A DNA stretch of 64,000 bases, from NCBI RefSeq assembly GCF_004118935.1, contig NZ_CP035375.1, positions 496,001 to 560,000 of the forward strand. The letters are read 5' to 3'. The translations under genes were made by a program, and so were the position numbers. This document shows positions 8,831 through 17,526 of the stretch, piece by piece. Origin of the DNA: Salinibacterium sp. UTAS2018. Lineage in GTDB: Bacteria; Actinomycetota; Actinomycetes; Actinomycetales; Microbacteriaceae. Every line of letters starts with the position of its first letter. The first letter of the stretch is position 1. Under the pieces are notes generated by a model. That model was not told the origin of the DNA and searched no databases. It worked only from the letters and a program-made list of their open reading frames with translations.

Positions 8831-8896
8831 CAGGTGCGCGGCTCACATTACATCGTCAGTCGCGTATTTCTGCGGCTCCTCTAGTTGGAGAACCTC

Positions 8897-10414
8897 ATGG
8901 CCATCACGCAAGCAAACCGTGCCGACCGTTATCGGGCGGAACCGTCCGTCATGACGGCGCTGCGAACTCCCCGCATCCTGACCCGTGAAGTTCTCGCCGG
9001 CCTCGTCGTCGCCCTTGCGCTGATCCCCGAGGCAATCTCTTTCTCGATCATCGCCGGAGTCGACCCCCGGGTTGGCTTGTTCTCCTCGTTCGTGATGGCC
9101 ATCTCCATCGCGTTCCTCGGCGGTCGTCCGGCCATGATCACCGCCGCCACGGGAGCCATCGCTCTTGTAGTGGCCCCAGTAGCCCGCGAGTTCGGCATGG
9201 ACTACCTCATCGCCACCGTGATCTTGGGCGGGCTGCTTCAAATCTTGCTGGGCGTACTGGGTGTCGCAAAGCTCATGCGATTCATCCCCCGTAGCGTGAT
9301 GTTGGGCTTCGTTAACTCGCTCGCCATCCTGATCTTTATGGCCCAGCTAGAGCATCTCATCGACGTGCCGTGGATGGTGTACCCGCTGGTTGCCGTTGGT
9401 CTCGTCATCATGGTGGTGATGCCACGTTTCACCAAGGTGATTCCCGCGCCTCTCGTTGCCATCGTGCTCTTGACCGTTGTCACCGTGACGTTCGCCATCG
9501 CGGTACCTACCGTCGGTGATCAGGGCGAACTCCCCCGCAGTTTGCCTGAGCTGTTCATCCCGAATGTGCCGTTGACCTGGGAAACGCTACAGATCATTGG
9601 CCCCTTCGCCATCGCGATGGCCCTCGTCGGTCTCCTTGAATCGTTGCTGACGGCCAAGCTAGTCGACGACATCACCGACACTCATTCGCGCAAAACCCGC
9701 GAAGCCTGGGGCCAAGGTGTTGCCAACGTACTCTCCGGCCTCTTCGGCGGAATGGGTGGGTGCGCAATGATCGGCCAGACGATGATCAACGTGAAGGCAT
9801 CGGGCGCTCGCACACGAATTTCGACTTTCCTCGCGGGCGTCTTCCTGCTCATCCTCGTCGTAGTTCTCGGGGATATCGTCGCGATTATCCCCATGGCTGC
9901 CCTCGTAGCCGTGATGGTCATCGTGGCCGTCTCGACCTTCAACTGGCACAGCGTCAGCTGGTCCACCCTCAAGCGCATGCCCAAGAGCGAAACGACCGTG
10001 ATGGTCGCGACCGTGATTGTTGTCGTCGCTACCGAGAACCTCGCTATCGGCGTACTCGTCGGCGTTGTCGTAGCCATGGTGGCCTTCGCGCGTCGTGTGG
10101 CGCACTTCGCCACTGTGGAGCGCACGCTCCCTGAAGACGAAGCAGTGCCGACCGCGTACTACCGCGTTAACGGTGAACTCTTCTTTGCCTCGAGCAACGA
10201 CCTCACCACCCAGTTCGAATACACGGACGACCCCGACCGCGTGATCATCGACATGTCAAACTCACACATCTGGGACGCCTCGACGGTGGCCGCGCTCGAT
10301 GCGATTACCACGAAATACGAGCGGCTAGAAAAGCGCGTGGTGCTGATTGGTATGAACGAAGCCAGCCAGTACATGCACGAGCGTCTGGCGGGCAACCTCG
10401 GAGGCGAAGGCTAG
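8897..10414 (+). CDS. SulP/SLC26 family anion transporter with STAS domain
   Basis: 505 residues. The membrane part (about 30-420) has the 12-14 hydrophobic segments of the family and the early conserved run ALALIPEAISFSIIAGVDP. The cytoplasmic STAS domain (about 425-505) contains DMSNSHIWDASTVAALDAI, matching the anti-sigma-antagonist-like fold. Family members carry sulfate, bicarbonate or dicarboxylates; sequence alone does not decide. The start is ATG 8897 with GGAG six bases upstream; a TTG at 8885 is in frame but lacks a ribosome site. It sits alone between the ABC1 kinase gene and a shared terminator. Confidence 0.93.
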   Translation: MAITQANRADRYRAEPSVMTALRTPRILTREVLAGLVVALALIPEAISFSIIAGVDPRVGLFSSFVMAISIAFLGGRPAMITAATGAIALVVAPVAREFGMDYLIATVILGGLLQILLGVLGVAKLMRFIPRSVMLGFVNSLAILIFMAQLEHLIDVPWMVYPLVAVGLVIMVVMPRFTKVIPAPLVAIVLLTVVTVTFAIAVPTVGDQGELPRSLPELFIPNVPLTWETLQIIGPFAIAMALVGLLESLLTAKLVDDITDTHSRKTREAWGQGVANVLSGLFGGMGGCAMIGQTMINVKASGARTRISTFLAGVFLLILVVVLGDIVAIIPMAALVAVMVIVAVSTFNWHSVSWSTLKRMPKSETTVMVATVIVVVATENLAIGVLVGVVVAMVAFARRVAHFATVERTLPEDEAVPTAYYRVNGELFFASSNDLTTQFEYTDDPDRVIIDMSNSHIWDASTVAALDAITTKYERLEKRVVLIGMNEASQYMHERLAGNLGGEG

Positions 10415-10440
10415 CTCTGATCAGGCCACAGGCCCATGCC

Positions 10441-10480
10441 AACGAAGAGGGGCGCAGCTTTCGCTGCGCCCCTCTTCGTT
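10441..10480. terminator. Bidirectional terminator between sulP and the EEP gene
   Basis: 18-base arms (10441-10458 and 10463-10480) pair perfectly around the loop TTTC. It lies 26 bases after the sulP stop and its end touches the TAA of the convergent minus-strand gene, so it can serve both. Confidence 0.8.
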
Positions 10481-11201
10481 AGTTAGAGAAGGTTTCGGCG
10501 GGTGACACCGTGGACTTGTGCGTATTCGTGGAGCCGTAGGACGCGGTCACCAAAATCGGCAAATGGTCTGATGAACCGCGTGGCAGTGTCTCGACGCCTT
10601 CGATAGTGAAGCCTTGTGACGTCACAAAGTCGAAGTGGCCACGAAAGAATTTGTAATTGGTATAGGTCGTGCTGTCGCTCAGCGAGAGGTCGTAGCCCGT
10701 CTTATTGACGCGCTGCGTGAGCCCATCTTTGAAGAGCGGATAGTTGTAGTCGCCGAGCATCAGCATCGGCGCCCCCGCTCCCAGCTCTGTGAGCATGCCG
10801 TGGGCAGCCTTGATCTGATTGCGGCGGAGCGAGTTCAGGGCCGTCAGCGGCGCGGCATGAAAGGACGCGACCACGAGTTCTTTGCCGTTTTCGCGATCGA
10901 CGAGTTGAGAGCCGACAAGGCGTTCCGTCGTGGGGGTAAATACTCGATCGTGAAGTGACTTCTTGAGTTCGAACGCCTGGCTCTTGCGGTGTTCATAGCG
11001 ATCTCGACGGTAATAAACCGCGAGCCCCAGCCGGTTGTTCTTCGTAGAGTCAGCCAAGTGCAGGTTGCCGATTTCTTCAGGCAGCTGCGACGAGATGGCT
11101 TCTTGGAGACACAGCACGTCTAGGTCGGGGGTTTGAGCGAGAGCATCGAGCTCTGACGCCGCCTTGTGCTTGCGGAGGTTGTAACTAATTGCGCGAATCA
11201 C
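10479..11201 (-). CDS. Endonuclease/exonuclease/phosphatase family protein
   Basis: 240 residues. EEP-superfamily motifs: ISYNLRKHK near the N-terminus (motif with the Asn), LCLQEAI with the metal-binding Glu, LGDYNYPLF (GDxN), and SSDHLPILVTA near the end (SDH). These are the active-site residues of DNase I-like phosphodiesterases and phosphatases; the substrate is unknown. No signal peptide is seen, so it is probably cytoplasmic. The GTG at 11201 is chosen because the conserved domain begins directly after it; the open frame continues upstream but only as an antisense-like shadow over the APC permease gene, which ends 35 bases upstream. Confidence 0.85.
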   Translation of the reverse strand: MIRAISYNLRKHKAASELDALAQTPDLDVLCLQEAISSQLPEEIGNLHLADSTKNNRLGLAVYYRRDRYEHRKSQAFELKKSLHDRVFTPTTERLVGSQLVDRENGKELVVASFHAAPLTALNSLRRNQIKAAHGMLTELGAGAPMLMLGDYNYPLFKDGLTQRVNKTGYDLSLSDSTTYTNYKFFRGHFDFVTSQGFTIEGVETLPRGSSDHLPILVTASYGSTNTHKSTVSPAETFSN

Positions 11202-11236
11202 GAACCGATAACCCTCTTTCTTAAGAGAAAACCAGC

Positions 11237-12514
11237 CTATGTTCCACGGGTGAAAACTGGCCGAGACTGGCGATGAGAAAGCAAACGTACAGGAATCCCC
11301 GTCGCCACAACAATGACTCCGACGATGATTCCGACGGGCGGAACGGTGGCAACCAGCAATAAACATGCTGTCGCGCCCACGATGTTCACGGCGCGTGGTA
11401 CCCGTCGCTGCGCCGCCGGTTGGGTAAATGCAGCGACATTTGCCACGAAGTAATACAGCAACACTCCGAATGATGAGAAAGCGATTGCCCCACGCACGTC
11501 GGCGATCAGAACGATGACGATAACCAGCGCTGCAACGACGAGTTCTGCACGATGAGGCACCGAGAATCTCGGATGCACGGCATCCAGCCACCGCGGCAAG
11601 TCTCGTGTGCGCGCCATGGCAAGCGTGGTGCGTCCGATCCCGGCCATCAGCGCGAGTAGCGCTCCCAGCGAGGCGAGGGCGGCCGTGCCCGCTACGAGCG
11701 GCGATGCGTCGCCCCAACCTGCCGCAGAAAGTAGATCGCTTATAGGGGCCCGAGACATTCCGAGCTCGTGAGGACCGAGAACTGTCAGAAGGGTTGCTCC
11801 GATCGCCGCATAGAGAACCACTGCAATAGCGAGGGCCCCCATAATGGCGCGCGGGATGGAACGCTGGGGATCGCGCACTTCCTCCCCCAGAGTGGCGATG
11901 CGCGCATAGCCCGCGAATGCGAAAAAGAGGATGCCTGCCGATTGCAGGATCCCATAGGCGTTCGGCGCCGCGGGTTCCGTCTGCACGGCTAACCAGGTCG
12001 TCGAGGAATTGGCGGCTACCAGGGCCAGCACCATGACGCCGATCAGAACGGCGACGACGATCATGACGATCACCTTGGTCGCTGCCGCGGTGCGGCTTAT
12101 CCCGCTCAGGTTGACGACGGTCACGACAACGACCGCTAGAACTGCGACGAGCTTCTCGAAGCCCGCGGGCGCGATGTACGCGGCACAGATCAACGCCATG
12201 GCCGCACAGCTCGCCGTTTTACCAACGACGAACGACCAGCCTGCGAAGAAACCCCACCAGGGCCCTAGACGTTCGCGCCCGTAAACATACGTGCCACCGG
12301 CGAACGGATACACCGCCGCGAGTTGCGCACTCGCTGAGGCGTTGAGCCACGCCACTAGCGCCGCGATCGCGAGCCCGATGAGTAATCCCGAGCCTGCAGC
12401 GAGAGCGGCCGGAGCAAAGGCTGCGAACACGCCGGCGCCGACCATCGACCCTATTCCGATCACGGTCGCGTCGAAGACGCTGAGCCGTCGTGCCAGCGGG
12501 GCGGTGGTCGTCAC
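11237..12514 (-). CDS. APC family amino acid permease
   Basis: 425 residues, 12 predicted membrane helices. The N-terminal motif SVFDATVIGIGSMVGAGVFAAFAPA is the unwound first helix typical of the amino acid-polyamine-organocation superfamily, and ILFFAFAGYARIATLGEEVRDPQRSIPRAI is the diagnostic helix-6 region. It is a proton-coupled or exchange transporter of amino acids or amines; the substrate is not predictable. The start is GTG 12514; TAGGGT stands six bases upstream, so the message is probably leaderless (the same bases could weakly act as a ribosome site). The EEP gene follows. Confidence 0.93.
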   Translation of the reverse strand: MTTTAPLARRLSVFDATVIGIGSMVGAGVFAAFAPAALAAGSGLLIGLAIAALVAWLNASASAQLAAVYPFAGGTYVYGRERLGPWWGFFAGWSFVVGKTASCAAMALICAAYIAPAGFEKLVAVLAVVVVTVVNLSGISRTAAATKVIVMIVVAVLIGVMVLALVAANSSTTWLAVQTEPAAPNAYGILQSAGILFFAFAGYARIATLGEEVRDPQRSIPRAIMGALAIAVVLYAAIGATLLTVLGPHELGMSRAPISDLLSAAGWGDASPLVAGTAALASLGALLALMAGIGRTTLAMARTRDLPRWLDAVHPRFSVPHRAELVVAALVIVIVLIADVRGAIAFSSFGVLLYYFVANVAAFTQPAAQRRVPRAVNIVGATACLLLVATVPPVGIIVGVIVVATGIPVRLLSHRQSRPVFTRGT

Positions 12515-12520
12515 GTGCTC

Positions 12521-12526
12521 ACCCTA
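12521..12526 (-). promoter_or_regulatory. -10 element, probable leaderless promoter (APC permease)
   Basis: TAGGGT on the minus strand, six bases (GAGCAC) before GTG 12514. The AGGG part could alternatively be a weak ribosome site. Confidence 0.4.
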
Positions 12527-12607
12527 CTCTCCGCGGTAAACGACGAGAGGGCGGCAGCGACCGAGAAAGATGAACCTCGAGCGGCTGCGGGGTGAACCGG
12601 AGGATCG

Positions 12608-13546
12608 CTACTCGACGAAGCGGATGCCGCTGGTGAGTCTCGTGCGCACATCAAAGAGTTCGTTACCACCGATGTCGCGCCCGCGGCCCAGCTCGGGGCC
12701 GGTGCGGAGCAGGTGCGCCAGCACACTCTGACGCACGACAACGGCGGGTTGCCCCTTCACTGTTCCTAGTGAAATCTGAGGCTGAGCGAGCGCATCATCG
12801 GGCACGACAATGACGTAGCAGGTGAAATTGACTTTCAATTGTCGGCTAATTGACTTCGCGCGTGCGGCAAGCTCGTGCATAGGTTTTTCTGGCGCCACGG
12901 CGGGTCCGATGAGTTCGCCGCGGCGCACCTTTACGTCGCCGCCGAAATCTTCCGAGAGCATCGCGAACAGGCCGGTAGGGCCCAGCACAATGTGATCGAG
13001 CTTGCGCTCGGGCGGTCCAGTCGAAACATCGTGCCAAATCGTGTAGCCAATGCCGAGATCGCTCACCGTGCGAGCAGTGGCTTCCTCCGCCAGCGCGTCC
13101 GCGAGGGTGCGGCGAATTTCACGAGGAGCGCTGCGAACAAGGGCGGGGTCGTAGGGGTCATCGAGAGCAACGCCACGGCCTACCCACTCACGCATACTGT
13201 CGAGAAAACGTTCGCGACGCCATCCACCGGGATGACCGTGCGTACGTGCGCGCGGACGGGAATCTTCGCGCCCTGCGGTAGACGGTCGCGCCGAAAAAGG
13301 TGAGGACGCGGCCGTGGAGCTATGCGTGCGTGAGCGTGCCCCAGCATCGTAGTGGCGTCGCTTCTCGGGGGTTCCGACGCGATCCCAAGCGTCCTGAACT
13401 GCAGCAAACCGCGTCGGGTCTCCCCCAGTGTCGGGATGCGTTTCACGAAGCGCGCGACGGAAGGCCTTCTTGAGCTCGGCTTCGGTCGCCGATGCCTGAA
13501 CACCAAGTACGTCATACGCACTCGCTGACATGGGGCTATCAGGCAT
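12608..13546 (-). CDS. J-domain protein with a C-terminal NERD-like domain
   Basis: 312 residues. An N-terminal J domain (about 9-65) has the HPD tripeptide at 37-39 (THPDTGGD), so it should stimulate a DnaK-type ATPase. A basic Ser/Thr-rich linker (about 70-115) follows. The C-terminal half (about 130-312) resembles a nuclease-related (NERD) domain through LADALAEEATARTVSDLGIG and LDHIVLGPTGLFAMLSEDFGG; where NERD proteins carry an E-x-K catalytic pair this one has LSED, so nuclease activity may be lost. Neither dnaK nor grpE is nearby. The ATG at 13546 has a weak GAGTGAG ahead. The gene is divergent from the thiol peroxidase gene. Confidence 0.75.
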   Translation of the reverse strand: MPDSPMSASAYDVLGVQASATEAELKKAFRRALRETHPDTGGDPTRFAAVQDAWDRVGTPEKRRHYDAGARSRTHSSTAASSPFSARPSTAGREDSRPRARTHGHPGGWRRERFLDSMREWVGRGVALDDPYDPALVRSAPREIRRTLADALAEEATARTVSDLGIGYTIWHDVSTGPPERKLDHIVLGPTGLFAMLSEDFGGDVKVRRGELIGPAVAPEKPMHELAARAKSISRQLKVNFTCYVIVVPDDALAQPQISLGTVKGQPAVVVRQSVLAHLLRTGPELGRGRDIGGNELFDVRTRLTSGIRFVE

Positions 13547-13655
13547 GAACTCACTCTCGGTGTACCGCTCGAAGCGGCAGTAAGGAAACTCCTACTTTAG
13601 CGAACGCCGCTGGCAACCTTCGGGATGTCGTGGGCGGGCGTTCAGACTGCGGGCG

Positions 13656-13661
13656 TAGTTT
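13656..13661 (+). promoter_or_regulatory. -10 element of a leaderless promoter (thiol peroxidase)
   Basis: TAGTTT followed by six bases (TAAAGC) and the GTG start at 13668; no ribosome site fits. Confidence 0.55.
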
Positions 13662-13667
13662 TAAAGC

Positions 13668-14153
13668 GTGACCGACCTCCGAAATATTCCCCTCACCACT
13701 ATCGACGGCAGTGAAACGACGCTGGCCGAGTATCAAGACAAAGTGGTGCTCATCGTCAACGTGGCATCACGCTGCGGCCTCTCGCCGCAGTATGAGCAAC
13801 TCGAACAGCTCCAGAAGACTTATGGTGACCGCGGCTTCACCGTTCTGGGATTTCCCAGTAACCAGTTCTTGCAAGAGCTCGGCTCTGAAGATGCCATCAA
13901 GGAATACTGCACAATGACGTGGGGTGTGACGTTCCCGATGTTCGAGAAGGTCAAGCTCAATGGCAAGTCCGCTCACCCCCTGTACGCCGAGCTGAAGAAA
14001 ACTGCTGACGGCGGCGGTAAAGCGGGTCGCGTGTCCTGGAACTTCGAGAAATTCTTGGTCACGCCCGGCGACGAGGTAAAGCGTTTTCGCCCGACGGTCG
14101 TTCCGGATGATCCAGCTATTGTCGGTGCAATCGAAGCTGCTCTTCCCGCCTAG
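13668..14153 (+). CDS. Glutathione peroxidase-family thiol peroxidase
   Basis: 161 residues, full family length. Peroxidatic Cys is C36 in NVASRCGLS (Cys, not selenocysteine); partners Q66 (FPSNQF, 62-67) and W124-N125 (SWNFEKFL) complete the catalytic tetrad. A second Cys at C81 sits where the resolving Cys of thioredoxin-dependent members is found, so the enzyme probably reduces peroxides with thioredoxin. This suits actinobacteria, which normally lack glutathione. The GTG start is apparently leaderless (TAGTTT six bases before). A GNAT gene follows 11 bases downstream and may be cotranscribed. Confidence 0.93.
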   Translation: MTDLRNIPLTTIDGSETTLAEYQDKVVLIVNVASRCGLSPQYEQLEQLQKTYGDRGFTVLGFPSNQFLQELGSEDAIKEYCTMTWGVTFPMFEKVKLNGKSAHPLYAELKKTADGGGKAGRVSWNFEKFLVTPGDEVKRFRPTVVPDDPAIVGAIEAALPA

Positions 14154-14164
14154 GCTAGAGAGTT

Positions 14165-14449
14165 ATGGCTACAGACTTTATTCACGAGAAGGATGCCGAC
14201 CGTTACGTCATGAACGTCGACGGGTTGCTTGTCGCAGTCGCGGACTACCGCACGAGCGACACCGCCATTTCGTTCAACCACACGTACACTCAGCCCGCAC
14301 ATCGCGGGAAAGGGTATGCCGCCCAGCTCATGAAGTTTGCCGTCGACGACGTCGAGTCCACGACGTCGCTGAAGATCGTGCCGATGTGCTGGTACGTTGC
14401 CGAGTGGTTCGATCGCAACCCGGAGCGCGCTGAGCTTCTGACCCGCTAG
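14165..14449 (+). CDS. Small GNAT-like N-acetyltransferase (YjdJ type)
   Basis: 94 residues. The protein is a minimal GNAT fold: a short N-terminal sheet (DRYVMNVDGLLVAVADYRTSDTAISFNHTYTQP), the acetyl-CoA pyrophosphate loop RGKGYAAQLMKFAVDD, and a helix ending in VPMCWYVAEWFDRNPE. This architecture matches the short YjdJ/GtlA-like family, whose substrate is unknown. It follows the peroxidase gene by 11 bases and is convergent with the ABC permease gene. Confidence 0.88.
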   Translation: MATDFIHEKDADRYVMNVDGLLVAVADYRTSDTAISFNHTYTQPAHRGKGYAAQLMKFAVDDVESTTSLKIVPMCWYVAEWFDRNPERAELLTR

Positions 14450-14483
14450 CTCCGAGCTCGGGAATGCGGCATCCCCGCATCCG

Positions 14484-16055
14484 CTATTTCTGGCGTTGCA
14501 GTTGAACGAGTAGTTCCGGGCCGCGTTCGTCGAGAATTCTTCCGCCGACGCGAACACCTACAACCAGTAGTGCGGTGCTTAGCGCCAGTCCGACCGCCAG
14601 TGCAACCCAACCGAGAGTCTCGTTGAAGGTTGCAAAGCCGATGATGGCGATCACCATCTCGGGCAGAGCGAGAACAGCCAACGCGGTCCACGATGCAAAC
14701 ATCGACAGCATGAGGGTAAAACCACCACCGGGGCGAGACTTGAACGGATTATCGCCAGGGGCAGGGACCGAGAATGCGAATCGTCCGGACACGAGAGACG
14801 ACAGTGCGAGCCCGGTGATGAGTAACCCCAGTGAGATTCCGAGCATGCCGACCAGCCGATCGCCGCTATCGCTGATCCAAACGCTGGCCACTGTCAAGAT
14901 GATCGTCGTGGGAACCGCGAACACGCTGACCGCGATAACTCGCCCCCATCGATCAGCTCGACCGCTCACTGCCGTCTGAAGGTGCAGGCTGAAGGCGGTG
15001 TTGTCGTACGACACGTCTGTGTAGATCGACATGCCGAGCAACACCGCAACAATCGGCCCGACGAAGAGTAGCCCGGTCAGATCCCCACTAGTGCCCGAAT
15101 AGAAGAAAACGATCGCGGGAACAAGCGGGATGCTGATGAGCGACTGAGCGTAGCGTGGATCGCGCAGCCAATAAGTGAGCGAGCGTGCAGCGACTGCACC
15201 GGTGGGTGTGCCGGAAAATACCGCGAACAAACCCAACCCTCGTGAAGAGGGGGCGGTTGTGGTCGCCCCAGCGGGTCGCTCAAGCGAACGATCAAGCGCC
15301 CACCGCCACACCCCGGTAGCAGCGACCAGAGTTGCGAGACCGATGAGCGCGTGGAGCGCAGCGGCTCCGGGATGTCCTGTTGCGAGATCGCCGGGAACCG
15401 CCCAGATCGCGCCAAACGGCGTCCAGGCGATGACATCAGAAATGACGGGCAGAATCTCTCTCAGATCTCGGAAGAGTCGAGAAAGAGCAAAAACGGCAGG
15501 ACCGAGCAACAGCAGGGGAATCAGCACGAGCACAGTCTTAGCCTCGCGCGCTCGACGCCCCGACGAAATACGCACGGTCAGCGCCGCGAGCATCCGTGAT
15601 CCTACGACGCAGGTCAGTGCTCCGATCGCACCGCAGAAAACTGCAACCAGTGCGATCATCGGCGTCTGCCACCACACCAGACTCGTTGCAAAGGCTGCCA
15701 GCGTTGTGATGATCCCTGGCACACCGAGCACGCCGCTTGCGGCAAGGGCAATGAGCAGCGTCGTGACGGGGATGGGGAATGTCGCGAGCTTCGCTGGCTC
15801 GACAGTCTCATCAATTCCCGAACTTAATAGCGGTAGGAATGTCCAGCCGAGGATAAGAATCGCGCCGCCGATTACCGTGACAGTTCTGCCAAGGTCTGCG
15901 GGAGCCGAGCTGAGAAACACAAGGCCGACCACAGCCAGCAGCAGTGTGAACAAGCCATAGAAGGTACCGAGAATGACGGCTACTGCTTGCCACGGGCTGC
16001 GAGTCAGCGCATTGGCGAGAAGGCGAAAGCGCAGCCTTACGAGATGCGCAACCAT
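14484..16055 (-). CDS. ABC transporter permease (ABC-2 exporter type)
   Basis: 523 residues, about 12 hydrophobic segments. The first ~25 residues are amphipathic (VRLRFRLLANALTRSPWQA), a feature of large two-repeat exporter permeases. It starts within the end of the ATPase gene (19-base overlap), so the pair is cotranscribed and probably assembles as one exporter. No binding protein is present, in line with export. The substrate is unknown; lipids, peptides or antibiotics are typical for such pairs. Confidence 0.85.
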   Translation of the reverse strand: MVAHLVRLRFRLLANALTRSPWQAVAVILGTFYGLFTLLLAVVGLVFLSSAPADLGRTVTVIGGAILILGWTFLPLLSSGIDETVEPAKLATFPIPVTTLLIALAASGVLGVPGIITTLAAFATSLVWWQTPMIALVAVFCGAIGALTCVVGSRMLAALTVRISSGRRAREAKTVLVLIPLLLLGPAVFALSRLFRDLREILPVISDVIAWTPFGAIWAVPGDLATGHPGAAALHALIGLATLVAATGVWRWALDRSLERPAGATTTAPSSRGLGLFAVFSGTPTGAVAARSLTYWLRDPRYAQSLISIPLVPAIVFFYSGTSGDLTGLLFVGPIVAVLLGMSIYTDVSYDNTAFSLHLQTAVSGRADRWGRVIAVSVFAVPTTIILTVASVWISDSGDRLVGMLGISLGLLITGLALSSLVSGRFAFSVPAPGDNPFKSRPGGGFTLMLSMFASWTALAVLALPEMVIAIIGFATFNETLGWVALAVGLALSTALLVVGVRVGGRILDERGPELLVQLQRQK

Positions 16056-16810
16056 TCCGGGCCCTTTCCCTGGCGGCGGCCACCGACAAGTTCCACGAAG
16101 CGATCCTCGAGAGTCGACGACCCGCGCACTTCATCGGTCGTTCCCGATGCCAGCACGCGGCCATCTGCAATAACTGCGACGTGGTCGCACATACGTTGCA
16201 CGAGGTCCATCGCGTGGCTCGAGACGATCACAGTGCCTCCCGATTCAACAAACCCATTCAAGATGTCGCGGATGTTGGCGCCGGAGACCGGGTCGACCGA
16301 TTCGAAAGGTTCGTCGAGCACGAGCAGCTGAGGGGCGTGAATCAGGGCGCAAGCTAAAGCAATTTTCTTCGTCATGCCCGCCGAGTAGTCGACAACGAGC
16401 GTTCCGCTCACGGCGTCGAGGTCGAACAGCTCGAGAAGGTCAGCGGCGCGCTCAGCAACGACTGAGCGCTCCATCCCGCTCAATAGTCCAGCGTAGGTAA
16501 CGAGCTGCAGCCCGGTGAGACGATCAAAAAGCCGAACGCCGTCGCTCAACACGCCAATTCTCTTCTTGGCTTCGACGAGATTGCTCCACACGTCGAGGCC
16601 GTGAACGGCGATTGACCCTTGATCCGGCCGAAGAAGTCCCGTGGCCATCGATAAGGTGGTCGTCTTCCCCGCACCGTTGGGGCCGACGAGGCCAAAAAAT
16701 GAACCGCGCGGCACGCTGAGATCGACGGAGTTGACGGCAACTTTCTCGCCAAACCGTTTAGTAAGTCCGATGATTTCGAGCGCGGGGAGATGAGTCGGGT
16801 TTTCGGGCAC
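16037..16810 (-). CDS. ABC transporter ATP-binding protein
   Basis: 257 residues. Walker A is GPNGAGKTT (about 38-46), the signature is DYSAGMTKKIALACAL, with MTKK in place of the usual QRVR side, Walker B is LLVLDEPFESVD, and the H-loop is VSSHAMDLVQ. It powers the exporter permease encoded by the overlapping next gene. The start is GTG 16810 with TAGGGT six bases upstream, suggesting a leaderless message. Confidence 0.92.
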   Translation of the reverse strand: MPENPTHLPALEIIGLTKRFGEKVAVNSVDLSVPRGSFFGLVGPNGAGKTTTLSMATGLLRPDQGSIAVHGLDVWSNLVEAKKRIGVLSDGVRLFDRLTGLQLVTYAGLLSGMERSVVAERAADLLELFDLDAVSGTLVVDYSAGMTKKIALACALIHAPQLLVLDEPFESVDPVSGANIRDILNGFVESGGTVIVSSHAMDLVQRMCDHVAVIADGRVLASGTTDEVRGSSTLEDRFVELVGGRRQGKGPEWLRIS

Positions 16811-16816
16811 AGGTCT

Positions 16817-16822
16817 ACCCTA
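16817..16822 (-). promoter_or_regulatory. -10 element, probable leaderless promoter (ABC exporter)
   Basis: TAGGGT on the minus strand, six bases (AGACCT) before GTG 16810. As for the APC permease, AGGG could also act as a weak ribosome site. Confidence 0.4.
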
Positions 16823-16933
16823 AAACCGAACGACGCTCAGTGAAGCAATCGCCGCACAATCTCGGACGATAACCAGCAACTAGAGTCGAGGGGACGCAGT
16901 TTTCTGACGTCGCAAGCTTCTCGAAAGGGTGTC

Positions 16934-17455
16934 ATGACGATTACTGCTGCTGCTGACGGCTCCGCGCTCGGCAACCCGGGTCCTGCCGGCTGGGCCTGGT
17001 ATGTCGACGACAATACGTGGGCTGCCGGTGGCTGGGATCACGCCACCAACAATCAGGGCGAGCTCATGGCGGTGCTCCAGCTTTTTCGCGCGACGGCTCA
17101 TATCGACGATGACCTGCTCATCTTGTGCGATAGCCAATACGTCATCAACTCGGTAACGAAGTGGATGCCCGGCTGGAAGAAAAAGGGATGGCGCAAGGGC
17201 GACGGCAAGCCCGTGATGAATGTCGATCTGATCAAGCAGATCGATGAAGCAATCATTGGCCGTCGCTATCGCTTCGAGTGGGTGCGAGGCCACGTGGGTC
17301 ATCCCCTCAATGAAGCAGCAGATGTACGCGCCCGAGGAGCTGCCGAAGCTTTTCAGCGCAAAGCGGTATGTCCCGTCGGTCCCGGTTACCCCGGTGCTTC
17401 GGCGACGGATGCGAGTCTGCCCGGCGCAACAGACGAGATCGCTCCGCTGTTTTAG
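16934..17455 (+). CDS. rnhA: Ribonuclease HI
   Basis: 173 residues. All catalytic acids are in place: D8 (AADGSALGNPG), E43 (NNQGELMAV), D66 (CDSQYVINSV) and D130 (NEAADVRAR), with the His of the flexible loop at H120 (VRGHVGHPLNE). The basic protrusion WMPGWKKKGWRKGDGKPV binds the hybrid. The enzyme cuts RNA in RNA-DNA hybrids, removing primers and R-loops. A ~30-residue Pro/Gly-rich tail after the domain is not conserved. AAAGGG precedes the ATG. Confidence 0.95.
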   Translation: MTITAAADGSALGNPGPAGWAWYVDDNTWAAGGWDHATNNQGELMAVLQLFRATAHIDDDLLILCDSQYVINSVTKWMPGWKKKGWRKGDGKPVMNVDLIKQIDEAIIGRRYRFEWVRGHVGHPLNEAADVRARGAAEAFQRKAVCPVGPGYPGASATDASLPGATDEIAPLF

Positions 17456-17464
17456 GTTGCGGTG

Positions 17465-17490
17465 CTGCCGCGGGCGAGTGCCCGCGGCAG
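17465..17490. terminator. GC-rich hairpin between rnhA and the M18 peptidase gene
   Basis: CTGCCGCGGGC (17465-17475), loop GAGT, then the exact complement (17480-17490). It lies between convergent genes, with no U-run on either side, so it may slow RNA polymerase or protect 3' ends rather than act as a classical intrinsic terminator. Confidence 0.5.
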
Positions 17491-17526
17491 AACCGAGCCA
17501 GACGACCCGGTCGCCTAGCTCGTGGC

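Noticed and set aside
11202..11717. N-terminal extension of the EEP gene
   Set aside because: The extra 172 codons are Arg/His-rich, lie over the APC permease gene, and lack any conserved domain; the domain begins at GTG 11201.
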